A stretch of DNA of 64,000 bases, taken from NCBI RefSeq assembly GCF_018139145.2, contig NC_059477.1:12324022-12388021 (forward strand), read 5' to 3'. Positions 10,555 through 22,500 of the stretch are shown here, in pieces. This DNA is from Gymnogyps californianus. Taxonomy: Eukaryota; Chordata; Aves; Accipitriformes; Cathartidae. Positions within the stretch are counted from its first letter, which is position 1, and every line of letters starts with the position of its first letter. Under the pieces are notes generated by a model. The model searched no databases, was not told the origin of the DNA, and saw only the letters and a list, made by a program, of their open reading frames with translations. The position numbers and the translations under genes are program-made.

Positions 10555-10910
10555 GATACATCCTGGGATGGTGTTTATCAGCAGAGAGATTTCTGACAGA
10601 GATAAGAAAGTATTAATGTTGTTATATAAGGAACTGGTAAGGCCTCATCTGAAATACTGGGTAAACTCAGTTTCCTGTGCGTAGGAATGGTGCATTCACA
10701 CTGCAGCAGGTGCAAAGAAAAGATAACTAGGATGGGCTGATAAGCTCAGTGGATTGAATACTGTATGAGGGAAAATTTGATTTCTAGGACAGCGTTGCCT
10801 TTAAAACAAAGGATGCCTATGCATAGATCCAGTCTGGAAACTAGAAAATTATTCCAATCGCTGTAAGAGTCTGGAATGGTCTTATGATAGAAATGAAATG
10901 AAAAATACCA
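10555..10910 (+). mobile_element. Old CR1/L3-like LINE fragment (reverse-transcriptase end)
   Basis: The plus strand encodes LLYKELVRPHLKYW, matching the conserved KALVRPHLEYC-type block near the C-terminal end of CR1/L3 reverse transcriptases. Following it, sequence such as GCAGGTGCAAAGAAAAGATAA and CTAGGATGGG parallels the usual downstream part of these elements (contact with the 'caggtgcagagaagggctactaggatg' type of region), and a later GAGTCTGGAATGGTCTT resembles the end of their coding region. Stops and indels break it, so it is a dead, ancient copy. It lies in the transcription direction of the upstream gene. Confidence 0.6.
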
Positions 10911-10920
10911 TAATTCATCT

Positions 10921-12136
10921 TAAATTTAGTTGTTAAGCTGATGAATTAAATTAGATAACATGGTTGTGTCTGATAGCAGGTATCTGAACTTGAGAATTTG
11001 CAAGCTATGCATCTCTAAGGCATACTGTTGGGACCCCATCCAGAGCATTATGTTTATTTTCCCACAAGGTTGTCTCAGTGGTGTATAAAAGTGTTTTGAA
11101 TCACATTTTTCCTTTGGCATTATACTAGTGAATGGGAAATACTTTTAACTTGGGATAGGAATTAAATTATTTATTTGTCTGCATCGTTCAGGGATTTCTA
11201 ATGTCCTAGGAAATATTCATCAGGTGTTGAATGCAAATCTTAGATGGAATTAAGATAAAAACCCCCAACTTATTCTACCTTTTCTGTTTTTTCAGGACTC
11301 TAACGTGCAGGAGTTCTGTTTAAGCATTGTACGTTTTGCAGGGGAATTAATTTTACAATGTTTTATTATGTTTATTTTACTCTAAAAAGTCTGTATGTTC
11401 ATATAAATCTATAGTCAGAATAGTATTCCATCGCTTTCTTTAAGCTGATCTTACCAGCTGAAAAAGGGGGTTTAAGAAAGCAAAGGAAGTTGTACAGTAA
11501 GGGCAAGCTCTTATTCTGCAGGAGTCAAACACTCTTGCCCTGTTTTCCCATTTGTCTCCCTATTATTTAAAGTTGTACTTTAAGCATGAGTGGTCTTGCT
11601 GAATTAAGCAAAAAGTTAAAATTCTGTAGATTTAGATAATCAAAGTATACTTTTAACAGCATTTTTTTTCCCAGCTATTTTTTAGAACTCTGCAAGTTTC
11701 AAGGTTAGCATCTGAGAGCGCAATTCCAGTGGAAGCAAGACTTGCTTACATTGGAGTGTTTTGGCATCCACAGTCTAACTGTGAAGTATAAAGGACTGAA
11801 CAGGGACTTGCTTTAAAAACCTTTCCTGCAGCAAATTACATTTGGCACATACTGCAAGTAAAATATGAACCCTTCTAGATAATCTTCAGTGCATTCATGT
11901 GCTCTATATTTGGCTTCAGAAACAAGAGAACTCTTTATATAAAAAGAACAAAATGTAGCTGGAATATTTTTATTCCCATTTTGCTTTGCTAATGTTCACA
12001 GCTTTGTAGATTGAGGTAAATCTGAAATAGCATTAATGAGAAATAGTTGTAGCCGCTTTTGTGCTTTAGAAAATTTCCCTAATACATGTGCATTTGTTGT
12101 TGGTTTTTTGGGTTTGTTTTTTTTTTTTAATACAAG
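10921..12136. other. AT-rich intron-like stretch, no gene supported
   Basis: A good acceptor (tctgttttttcag, ending at 11295) is followed by a 29-codon phase-0 open stretch starting DSNVQEFCLSI, but no strong donor follows, so it is not called. Otherwise nothing is seen. Confidence 0.5.
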
Positions 12137-12307
12137 GAAGAGGGAGATGGTCCTACTATAGAACGGGAGCAAGAAAGAGTTTTTGCCATGAGGAGCCTGA
12201 AGTCAGCAGAGTATAATGGTTGGGAGACAAAATTAGAGAAAGGGCAAGAGAACGTAGAACTTGACCCATTTTGGAAGAAGCCTAAAGATGGACCATGCAT
12301 TGGCTAA
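12137..12307 (+). CDS. Candidate terminal coding exon, phase 0
   Basis: A long T tract ending in taatacaag makes a good splice acceptor. It is followed by 56 open codons in phase 0 and a TAA, the phase exon 1 requires. An AATAAA lies 62 bases past the stop. The conceptual sequence is charged and hydrophilic, beginning EEGDGPTIEREQERVF and ending KKPKDGPCIG, without membrane or signal segments. Joined to exon 1 it would make a protein of about 147 residues. I recognise no family. Against it: open stretches of this length after a T-rich acceptor occur by chance among the hundreds of possible sites in the window, and no GT-rich downstream element is obvious after the AATAAA. Confidence 0.3.
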   Translation, partial: EEGDGPTIEREQERVFAMRSLKSAEYNGWETKLEKGQENVELDPFWKKPKDGPCIG

Positions 12308-12368
12308 ATTATTTGCCAAGTGTTTCCTTTTTTTTTTCTTGTGAATAATCCAGGGCCAATTGTTTGCA

Positions 12369-12374
12369 AATAAA
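12369..12374 (+). terminator. Polyadenylation signal AATAAA
   Basis: An AATAAA hexamer lies 62 bases downstream of the TAA that ends the candidate exon at 12137. It would set a transcript end near 12.39 kb. AATAAA is common in AT-rich DNA, so this matters only if the exon is real. Confidence 0.25.
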
Positions 12375-12394
12375 AAGTTAATTGCAACCACTTT

Positions 12395-13449
12395 TGGGTC
12401 AGAATGGAAGACAGTGCTCGAAGAACTGGATTTCTTCTTTCTTTACATGTAATGCTTTGCAAGCCTTCCTGTGTGGGGTTCTAAACAGAGTTGACTGACG
12501 TTGTTTTCCTTCTGGCATGTTCCTTCTGACGCTGCCACGTACAAGCATTTTAATAAACGGGTAGGAAGGCTGTGTAATTTGTTACGTAATGCGTACTGAA
12601 ATATTTTGTAGCTTTTTACCAAAATATTTCTCTGTCGCTTCTTATCAGGCTTCTCTCTCTGCTTTGTTTGCATGCAATACAAGCTTTCGGGACCATGTGG
12701 GTTTTTTTCTTCCTGGATCTTTGTGTCAAGATACTGTAGCAGATAACGCAGCTTGTATTATGTTAGTAACAGCAGACTATGCCCATGAAGTGAACTTGAA
12801 GTAGGAACTGCAGAGTCAGACTTTAGCTTCAGTCACAGTAGACCTATGAGGCCTCTCACTGAAGTTCTCCCAAAGACTCCGTGCTTCTGTTTCATGCACA
12901 GCTTTTTTTCTTTAAAGCCAGTGGAGTTGCCCTTGCTCGTCATAGACTAGTAGTCTAAGAACTGCAAGGATTAGGGTTTTGCAATTGAATTCATCAGTGG
13001 AAGTGTATCAAGATAGCCAGCTGTCTTGTTTCAAGAAGTTGTATTTATCCTAGTGACATTTTTAGCTTTAAAAAAACAAACGTACAATAAAAAAGAATGA
13101 GGCTTAGTTTCTTTCAGCTTGTGTTCTCAAGTGTGGTGACAGAATTTAAGTGTTTTAAATACATGATACATCTGTGTATGCAACATGACTATTTAAGAAT
13201 TTTTTTCAGAAATCAGTAGAGTTTTTCAGGACTGTAATGGTTCTCCAGTAACTCTTACTTAGCTTTTTGCTGTGTAAGCTTACATTTAGATACTTGTTAC
13301 TTAATAATCTAAAACTATGACTATGTAAGATTCATTAAAGCTGATTAATTAGCTGATAGCCCAATGGTGATTTTACCACAACTGCATTCTTTGACATATT
13401 CATAAGTACCCTAGAAAAAGAGGAAAATATTTAGGTAGTGAATACATTA
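12395..13449. other. AT-rich stretch, no gene seen
   Basis: Nothing is supported. A short segment at 13210-13247 has a good acceptor (aatttttttcag) and a moderate donor (CCA|GTAACT) and runs phase 0 to phase 2, but 12 codons are too few to judge. Confidence 0.5.
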
Positions 13450-14015
13450 AAGAATACAGTAGAGCCTAAAAAGGTATAGAGAAGGGCAAGAATGACATGC
13501 CTAGCCATGGAAAGACTGCCACAAAATGAGAAATTAATCAGATTGGTCTGGAAAAAGGTAACTGACGGGTGATATTTTAATGTATATAAATTCCCAAACG
13601 TTATGGAGAGAGAAACAGGGAACTGATATTCACTCTCTTTCACAGAACGTGGAGTAGGGGAAACCCAGTGATAGTTATATAGCAGCAGGTTTAAAATAAA
13701 TGAAAGTATTTTCTGACGCAGCATGTGATTAAATCATGCACTTAACAGCCACAGAAAGCTGTGGCAGTCAAAATGTAAATGGGTTCAAGCAGGTTCAAAA
13801 TGACAGATTGATGGAGGAGAGCGTCACAATGCACCAAAAGCATCTGGCTTAGGAAGTCCCTAAACTACAAGCAGTTGAACACTGGGAAGCTACAGCGGAG
13901 GATTGATCACTTTGTACTTCCCTGCTTCTTATGTGTCTCCCCATGCATGTACTCCTGTAGCTGGGATACCAGCCTAGATTGACCTTTATCTAACCCGGTA
14001 TCTATTTGTTAAGAA
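13450..14015 (+). mobile_element. Ancient CR1/L3-type LINE 3' end
   Basis: Several blocks follow in the order of the 3' end of old amniote CR1-like elements: AGGTATAGAGAAGGGCAAGA, then CATGGAAAGACT, AGCAGCAGGTTTAAAATAAA, GGGTTCAAGCAGGTTCAAAA, TGGAGGAGAG, and near the end CCAGCCTAGATTGACCTTTA followed by CTAACCCGGTATC. The last block corresponds to the GGGCTAGATGGACC and CTGACCCAGTATGG end of the family. It is heavily diverged and coding-dead. It may be the 3' partner of the fragment near 10.7 kb only by coincidence, since the two overlap in family region. Confidence 0.65.
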
Positions 14016-17000
14016 AAAGTTCAATACACTGTTAAGAGACACAGAAAACTGTTTTCCATTATTGCTAGTGTAAAAATTTATTAGAAATGAAAAGAATCTT
14101 CTCTGTTAATTAGTTGTTTAGAATTTTTTTTTTTTGCCAGCTTTACAGAAGAGAAGCATTTTGGAGATATGTTTTGGATTGCTGCAGCATAGCTGTAGTC
14201 TTTAAATTTTCATAATGCTGCACCTGTATTCCATACACTACTTTTTTCATAAGCATCTACTTAAGACAGGTTTGAACAGAACCTCTACTGGTTGTAGACC
14301 TGCTTTTGTCAAATGAATTATATCCAGTAGTTAGTATTACTGAAGATGGACAGGTTTTCTATGGAACTGTTGCATTTATCACTTAGACACTTTCTCATGG
14401 AGGGCAGTAGGCATATCAGACTGGGGTTTAACTCCCACCTCTTCCCTGAAAACAAAGCAACATTGGTAGGTCCAGTATGGCTGTGCCTAAGGTGATAACA
14501 TTGTAGTGAGAAGGATTTAGGTCTTGTGGAATTTTTTGTGTCAAGCTATCAATAATAATTATCTGTAGCAATGCAGACCACAATCCACGAAAGACTTAAG
14601 TGTATAAAATGGGATTCAGGTGCAGGATTTAGGCGTATGGGTCCCATGAAGCTGTCCCGAAGGCTCACCTAGCTTCTTATGCCTTTCAGGGATCTAAGTT
14701 TTGTCAGAAAAGTTTCTTACAGAGATTTTTCTCTTGTGCAGGTCCGGAGTCACACTTGCTGCTGAGCATTTTAGTATGGACCTCGTGCCCAAGTCAACCT
14801 ATGAATAATAGGTGAAGGTTTCTTGCCATTCAATTTCTTGGAATTTTTCATGTTTAATTTAGACTTTGTTTCTGATGGTTGGATTTGCCACAAAATACAA
14901 TAATTCCGATTTCCAGCCATCTCTGCACTCAAGTAAAAAGTTATTTAAATTAAATTCTGCTCAAGGAGAACTTGGGGCCTGGCTAAAAGTCTCTTAAAAA
15001 TCAATGGGAGCCTTTACACTGACTTGTGTAAACTTTAGTTAGTACTTTCAAAAAAACCAAACCCCAACAACCTACATCCAGGGCAAACTGCTGCTATTAA
15101 AGTTTATAGCAAATTTGTCTGTTATGCTGACTGCTAACTCTGGAGCAGTTGTCTTGTCAATCGGTTCCATATAGCACATAATGTAACACTGACTAGTGAT
15201 CTCATTAAACATGTGGGTAGAGATGGATAATAGCGTTGTGTTTGTGGTATCTTTCCATACAGGATCATAATAGTCAAGATTATTTGAATGTCTTCCACTG
15301 AAATTACCTAAAGGTGACCTTTTTCAAACTGGTGGGACAATATCCTTTCTGTAGGATACCAGCAAGTCCAGCGATGTGCAAACACAACAAGTTCTGGCAG
15401 GTCTTTTCAGGAAGTCATTTGATGATAGGTTTTCTAGGTAAGGGGTAGGAGCTGTTATGGTCACGAATAAGAGATGAAGTTGGTGATACTGGTTGATTTG
15501 TTTTTAAATTGTTATGTGCACAAAGACTGTTGTGCAGAAGTACATAAATAATGATTAAAAATAATGTTCTGTTGGAGTAATGGTGCTGGTGGGTAGAGCA
15601 GTGGCAGAGGAATGCTTTCTACTGCTTTCCAAATATGTTAAGCAGCTGTTAATAAAACTTAAGTTTTCATATCTGTGCAGAGATAGATGCAAATCCTGTT
15701 TGTTATGATAATATTTTATTCGTTTTGTAGTTCCACTGAGATCAACTCCATCTGTAACAAAAATGTTTTATTTGAGTTAATGGTATTTTTTTTTCTGTCC
15801 TTCCCCACAGTAGATGTGAAAATGCAGGCAGTTACTGTAGAACCGATAATGCATCCTCTGTGGTGAAGCATTTAGCTGATCATGCTCATAAACCTAATCA
15901 GCATATTTTTTTCTTTCCAGGATGCACCTGGTAGGTGTAATTTTTGGTAATACCTTGGTGATTTTTCTAAGAAATGGGGAGTGAAGATTAATATAACTTT
16001 TTATTACGCATGTACTCTAGCTTACTTTTTTCTTTTAGCCAATATGACTTGGAGGTTTTGACATGCATGACAATTTAGGAACTACTCAGACTTGATTAAA
16101 AAGTTAAGTTCTGCAAAAGGCTAAATGCCTATACCAAATACTAACAAGTTCTGAAGACTGATATCTTTGTATGTATTGGTGTAGAAGTGTATTTACAGTC
16201 AAATCCTTGTTCTTAAATCTTTCTGTATCATAAACATTTTTGGTTTTGAAGCCTACTTATGTAGAATACTGTCTTCTGGGGGAATCTTTTTATGTCAGAA
16301 ATTTGCAGTTTTAGTGATTATTGAGCCCCTTCCTGAAACTTGTTTAAATTACTGAGATTATTGTAATGACTTCATTTAGTCTTGGTTCATTGTTAGCACG
16401 TGTATTAAGTTGAAAGTCTCCAACCATTAAGACTCTGTACGGGCCCTAATTTAAATAATTAACTGGAATCACACTGAGATAAAATATTCCTGTTCTAGAG
16501 CCACTTACATCAACAAAATTAGTCTTGGGATTATTTTGGGCAGCATGCATCAGGTGATGTTATTGTGACATGCCTATTTAAAGGTGCATCAAAGTCTAAA
16601 AGGTAACTGACACCCAAGTATTACTACTTTGCTACTGTACTGAGAGGATTTTAAAAAATATTCTAGCTGTAAATGTATACCGTGAAGGTTTGATTCTCCT
16701 CCTGAGTTGCATGCTCAGGAGAGTACTAACACTCACACCATGTCTTGGATAATCCTAGCAAAAACAGCTACAGAAAACATTCATTATATTCATACTGATA
16801 ATCCCCCAGAGGTTCTCCATCCTGCTAGATCTGATTCCTCCTGGTTGATTTATGTCATACTGCTTTGGTACTTCTTTGAGGGGCAAAAGGAGCTCGTCTT
16901 TGCTCCCCAGTACCTTGTTCAGAGATTCATACAAAGTGGAAATAGTTTGAGTACTGCAAAGTTGTCATGTATTGATTTGCATGGATGTAAATGACTACAG

Positions 17001-17563
17001 AAGCAGCAGGCTGGTGGATAATTAGGACTCCAGAATCATCATTCTTCACTGGAGGTTTGTTCTGGTAACTTGGATACAGCTTCTGAATGAGCAATAAGAA
17101 TCTCTGTTTGATATCTATCTGGTATGAAGTTGGCTACTTAATTACATACCTTTCAAATAAGTCTAGAATCAGAAAAAGTATAGTGCTCATGGTTTATTAT
17201 TTTATGGACCCAAAGTCTGTCAAGCTATGTTGAGCAGTGATCCTCCCAGCGTAATTTGGATCTAATTACCTGTATTGTATTGTGTTGTGTTATAGGTAGG
17301 CATAGCATGTTTTTCATTCATTAGACAGTTTTGATGGATTGCTAATTCATTTTGATTGTAAGCTACAGAAGTTTTTTATCTTATTTAGCCCTTTCAGATA
17401 GTATGGGGGAAAATACAACAAAAAAGGAGTTGCTTAAATAAAATGCAGGGTGCGTTTGTGGTTTGAGAGAGGCCTGCTGCTTATGCAAACATGGCTATAT
17501 CCATCTTGCCTTTGTGCATGCTGGTGTACCTTTCTTTGTGTTTTGTGTTGATGCATCTCCTAG
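14016..17563. other. AT-rich intron-like stretch, no gene supported
   Basis: There are several acceptor-like signals with short open frames, including a 92-codon open stretch after a CAG at 16716 with no usable donor, and a possible 10-base microexon at 15921-15930. None is convincing. No repeat family is recognised. Confidence 0.5.
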
Positions 17564-17637
17564 AAAGTGTATCTGCTTAAAAAAACCAAACAAACCAAAG
17601 CCAAAAGAACAACCAACCAACCAAAAACTTCTGCCAG

Positions 17638-17777
17638 GAGTATTGATGAAAAAGACCCCATGAATTTAAGAAATTTTGTAACATTGGATCCTACTGCAAA
17701 GTCAATACATTTTGAGGAGTATGTGTGCTGTAGTGACCGAATGAGAATGTTAGCTATACCATGTTTGCAAGAAAAAG
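17638..17777 (+). CDS. Candidate internal exon (phase 2 to phase 1)
   Basis: The segment from the AG at 17637 to the donor AAAAAG|GTAGGA encodes 46 codons of protein-like sequence (SIDEKDPMNLRNFVTLDPTA, then KSIHFEEYVCC, ending LAIPCLQEK). The acceptor is weak because an A/C-rich stretch (CCAACCAACC) precedes it; a better acceptor at 17563 would extend the exon in the same frame through a Lys/Thr/Gln-rich part. It is phase-compatible with the candidate exon at 18901, where the split codon reads GCT. No family is recognised. Coding status rests on composition and splice fit alone. Confidence 0.3.
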
Positions 17778-17929
17778 GTAGGAAGTAAATGCAATAGAAA
17801 ATAAAACTCCTCAATCAGGAATCAGATGCTAGTGCTCAAGTAACTGGGAAAGCCATGGGGCAGAGCAGGGTGAGAGCATGTCTAGAAGCTCAAGTGAAAT
17901 TCAGAAAATTGGGTTATATGTAATCCATA

Positions 17930-18430
17930 TGCTGCTGGGAGGGGCAACTGTCATAGGGAGCAGGCAAGGCTGGGAGCTTGGGTACTGGAGTCAGGAGTCA
18001 GCCAAGAGTGCACAAGCAGGGTAGGGACAAGGCAAAGTGCAGTGACCAGGACTTGAGCAAGAGCTTGGAGCACAGCCACGGGGATCCCATTTGCAAACCC
18101 AGTGCTGAGCTCCCCCGCAGGGAAGGTCGTGCAGGGCAGAAAAATAAGTTTGTTGCCTGAGCTGAATTGCTCTGGTATAGTGGTCTCTTGGGCATGTACG
18201 GAGCTAGAGGTGTGGAGGTATTTAAGGGGAGTGGTGGCTGAATGACGTAAAGTTTTGGGGTAGAGTGGAGGTCCTGCAAGAGGACGCAAGGTAGCTGCCA
18301 GGAGGCCAGAGGGTCCTTTTTTGCCACAAGCACTTATGGCAGCTCTGGTGGAGGAAACAAGAGGAGGATGAGCGAGGGCTGCCTTGCTACTGCTCTTGCC
18401 ACCTTGGTGCTTGAATCTAATTCCTTGCAT
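17930..18430. other. GC-richer block, possibly an old repeat
   Basis: About 500 bases are clearly richer in G on the plus strand than their surroundings, with recurring GTCAGGAGTCAG, AGCAGG and GGAGGA words of the kind seen in decayed transposons. A minus-strand frame of about 159 codons crosses it (17951-18430) but is Ser/Leu/Pro-rich low-complexity sequence. I cannot name an element. Confidence 0.25.
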
Positions 18431-18900
18431 CCCTCTCTTCCTGAGTGAAACTCACCACCCATTCTGGGCCAACTCCAAAGCCATTTGGGCATCTCCTATT
18501 AAGCTTTCCATACACCCATAGCATCTAGGCAAGTTTTACCATTGTAAGTTAATATCACGGTGGTGTTTTAATTTTGTTTTTGTTGTCAGGATAATTTTTT
18601 GAGAGAAGAGATATTCTTGGTGGATTCTGTCGGTTTGAGCCTACTGTTGCTATTTGCATAGAAGAATAAAAAGCATCACGTTTTACTTAACATTAGATTT
18701 TCTCTTAAGACACTTACAAAATAGAGTATAGGCAACTCTTGTAAATGTAGATGAGTTCTGAGTTCTTGCATTAAATTTTTTTATAAGCTGTACTTTTGTT
18801 TGGAAGAGCCATGTGATTTGATTTTTTTTGTTGTTGTTCTTTTAATTTAATTTGATAACAATTTTCATAAATATCTGATTAGAAGTTGCATTTTGCTCAG

Positions 18901-18964
18901 CTAAAGTGACTGCTGATGTCTTCAAGCCAGAGCTATCAGGGGAGAGCATTATGAATGAATTACA
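18901..18964 (+). CDS. Candidate internal exon (phase 1 to phase 2)
   Basis: After a CAG at 18900 (tract attttgctcag), 64 bases run to a strong donor ACA|GTAAGA. Only one frame is open, starting after two bases: KVTADVFKPELSGESIMNEL, 20 codons, with CA left over for the next exon. Its entry phase matches the exit phase of the segment ending at 17777. The next exon would have to start in phase 2, and I found no convincing one; the nearby segment at 19461 has the wrong phase to follow directly. Medium to low confidence. Confidence 0.3.
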
Positions 18965-19191
18965 GTAAGATCTCTTCTTTTTCCAAATGAGATTGTGTAG
19001 AAGCTTATTAAATTAATTTAACAAATATAATAGTTTAATAAAAGAATTATATTCCATTGGAATATGACACACCTCCAGGCTACCTCATATAAATACTGTA
19101 ATAAAAAAATTCTGTGAGCACTGGCTAAAAAATAGACATTGGAATTCATTAAACATATGAAAAAAGATTTTCTGTAAACATTTTGTGTTCT

Positions 19192-19330
19192 GCGGTAGAT
19201 GGAGCCCAGTCCGGGAGACTGCATGGAAGCTGTGCAGCCTTCAGCGGGAATGCTGTGCGTGAGATCTGCTGGGGCGGCCTCGCGCTGCGGGCAACACCCG
19301 AGTCTTGGTGCTGGGGTGAAGACAGATTTG
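19192..19330. other. Isolated GC-rich patch in AT-rich DNA
   Basis: About 140 bases with several CpGs (GGGGCGGCCTCGCGCTGCGG) interrupt AT-rich DNA. A strong donor (TGC|GTGAGA at 19258) and a possible acceptor (CGGTAG at 19198) flank 60 bases of it. It could be an exon, a small CpG patch or a foreign insertion. No family is recognised. Confidence 0.25.
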
Positions 19331-19460
19331 TTCTGGGAAATATGTATGGATGTATCCTGAAGGAAGTCTTGTCTTCTGGTGTTACATAAAATTGGTTGTA
19401 CTTGCGTATGATTTGGAAATGCAAGTCATAGTACATATAGCTTGTGAATTTCTTTCTCAG

Positions 19461-19547
19461 AGTGTTATGATTCACAGTGGCAGTTGCTCCCTAAAGCAAT
19501 GCAGATTTTGAGTATAAACAGAGTTTCTGCGGTGTCTGAAATAAGTG
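19461..19547 (+). CDS. Candidate 87-base exon (phase 1 to phase 1)
   Basis: The acceptor gaatttctttctcag is good and the donor AGTG|GTAATT moderate. Only the phase-1 frame is open (CYDSQWQLLPKAMQILSINR followed by VSAVSEIS), 28 codons with a balanced protein-like composition. Its length is a multiple of three, so skipping would keep frame. It does not join directly in phase to the segment at 18901-18964. No family is recognised. Confidence 0.25.
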
Positions 19548-22500
19548 GTAATTTTTTCATTGCCATCAATGGAGGAAGGATTGGGTTGAACACAAATACC
19601 CAATCACTAAACCCTGTTATTTTACTTTGAAATTTTCTTTTTCAGGCTCTTAAAGACTTAAAATGTTGTTAATTTTATTATGCTGATCCTACTTTGAGCT
19701 AGGTTAGGTTTGTTTGGCGAAACTGTATTACTTTAAACCTGAACAATATTACTGCTGAAGAATGAATTTTAGGAGATTGTTTCCAGATAACAGTTGCTCT
19801 TGTTAGAAACACAAAAAAAGTGTAAGTTGCTATTAGAGCTGAGAAAAAAAGGTAGAGATGACTTAATAAACAGATGCACTTGCTGTGAGTTATTTGCTTG
19901 GCAGTGTTGCTGCGGGGTCTGTGTGCTGAATGCATATTAACAATTCTGTTCATATTCAATACTTTTTTTTGCTACATCTTTATGGATGAGAGGGTGGCAC
20001 CTTCATACATAGTGGTGAGATACATGCGTCTGATGGACAGAAATAGTGCTTAGAAGTAATTCATTTCAGTGGACTGATCCAAATCTCATTGAAATCAAAT
20101 CAGAGCCTGTTTGTAGACTTCAGAACGTTCTCCTGGTACCCTTGGTCGCCATGGAGGAGTGTTCCCTGCAGCAGTAGCTCCCGACTTTGAGGACTTGCTT
20201 TTTTTTAACCATTATAATTACTTAAATTATGTTATATTCTCATCCTGAGCATAAATTGCATAGACCAGTCCAAGGACTGTAGTGTCTTTCTGCAGAAGAA
20301 GCTGGGTTGCAGCTGTAGAGGGGGAGGATAAGTAAATTTTTTGGCTTGGGAGAGTGAAATGTGACTGTGTTCAGCAGCATGCTTTGCCTGGGCTCAGTAG
20401 CCTTGCTGGGAGGGTGTGGGGAGCAGGTAAAGCTTAAGTGATAGGAAAAAAGGTTAATTTAATGAAATGGGGTTAATATCCTCATTTGCTTTGATCAATA
20501 TAAAGACTGTAAGTATCTTTTACTGTAACAATGTCCCATGTGCTGTGAAATGCTGACATACAAGCACTTGTGATGAAATCTTGCGACTGTTGGAGAGTCA
20601 TTAAGAGGACTGTCCCTTTGGCTGAATAGCTCACCCTTCCGAGGGCTAATGCCCAGACTCACGTTTAGGTGTGAGCTGATGCTGGATGGATGATCCCATT
20701 TACCAAGAAGAGATGAGGCTGAAAGAGAAACAAAGAGCACGTTAAGCAGGGTGACTGCAGAGCAGTGCAGAGAAGCGAGGTGTTGGGAAGCTGCACCTTG
20801 TTGGTGCCTACTTATGGCAGTGCCTATGATGTCTGGAGAAGAGAGCAATTTTGTTGCTTTTCAAAGAATCAGGACTTACATTCTGTGAAGTAAAAACCCC
20901 GAAGCTTAAGAGTACACTTGGATCCTATAGCAGTACCTTGCCTTCCAAATAGGAGAGGACCATACATTTTTCTTAGCTTTCTTAAGAAAATTGGCATGTA
21001 GCTGGTGTCTGGCTTCCACGTATCCCTTCTCTGCAAAGAGGGAACTGCGTATTTCCTTCAGACCAGCTTTTAACTTCTCCAAAGATACTCAGCTCTCAGC
21101 TTGAACAAACTCAGCTATATCCTACTGCAAGTGCATTTGGCATTGTTTTTAGAAATTTGAGGATTTGAAAGGAACAGTGTAGGCACAGTGTTCCATCCAC
21201 TGGGTGAGGAGAGGAAAGATCGGCTTTCTAACATAAAAAGGTTGCAGCATTTTCTGTCTTCTTTGAACAGTTGGGGCAAAAGACACAACCCTGCTGAGAT
21301 GCACCATTTATGTGGTGTAGATGTGGTATAATCCAGAACTTTTTATTTCGTTTGAAATGCCATTTACTTTGTTTACCTATCTGTACACCTACTCAGGGAT
21401 GGCAGAATGTCTCTAACTTGTGTTGTGGCATATTGCAGCCAGGAGCACATATTGCACAGTTCTCCAAATATCGTTCAAGGAAAACACTGAAGTGTTTACA
21501 TGTCTGGATATCTGTATGTTCTAAAGAACATAGTTCCACTTGCTCAGTTTATTATCTTCCCATTCATCTACCTATGTATGTATCACATATACTTTGCATG
21601 CTAATAGAAATCCACAGAACATGTTAAATTGACTTTTTAGGCTAAATTTTGCTTTATTACACAATTTTAGCAGTGGGAAATGGTAATGTTGTTTCCTTTA
21701 GTGAACTCAGGAGCTAAACTTGGTAATTATTGCAAAATACAACTTCTTTTCAAAAGGAAAAAAAAGACTATTTTAATTCAGCATTGCAGCAGAGATATAT
21801 GTATAAGAAGGCAAAGTATGGTTTACACTGCCAAATAACTTGTCTATATTGCAAGTACTTTTTTTTAGTTATCTCCTACTCTTTTTGGCCTACTGTAAAT
21901 ACAAGTTACAATGGTTTATTCAAAAGGATTTTTTAAAAAGAAATTGTGTATAGACAAGTGTTGATTTTAAACTAACAGTCATCAGGATTTAGCTAAAACT
22001 AAAGCTGGTACTAGGTTGTCTATATAGCGATTTGCATTAGTTCTTAATTAAAATAAGTTCCTGTGTGAACAAAGACCAAGGGCCCTTTTCTTGGAAGATG
22101 GAAATGGAAAAAAGTGTCAGAATGACCAGAGAATGCAAAAGAGTAAACGTCGCATCCCTAGGGCAGTGGGTTTGCTGGAAAACTGGTGCGCTTACCTTTA
22201 GCCTGAGCTGGTGGTTTCTGCAAAAAGCTGCTGTTTGTGTTGCGCTGTGAGGAAGAAGAGAGGTGCAGACTATCTTGTGCTGCTGTGGCAAACTGCAATT
22301 CAGAGCACTCCCTCGTGCCAACAGAATTGCTTGCACAGAGGTGTTGCAGGCCTGAGACTTCGTTTATTCTTATTTAGGCCTGTTGCATCGAAGTAGGATT
22401 TGATCCATACTGTATTTAGGTAGAAAAGACTATTCAGGAGCCTTTGGCAAAACTCTTGGTACCAGAAGTGAACATTATCTTCGTGAGTGCTGAATATTGG

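Noticed and set aside
15921..15930. Possible 10-base microexon between ttttttctttccag and gtaggt
   Set aside because: The signals are good, but a 10-base segment cannot be supported without transcript data, and such pairs occur by chance.
16717..16994. 92-codon open stretch after a CAG
   Set aside because: No usable donor, no polyadenylation signal nearby, and the translation has no recognisable features.
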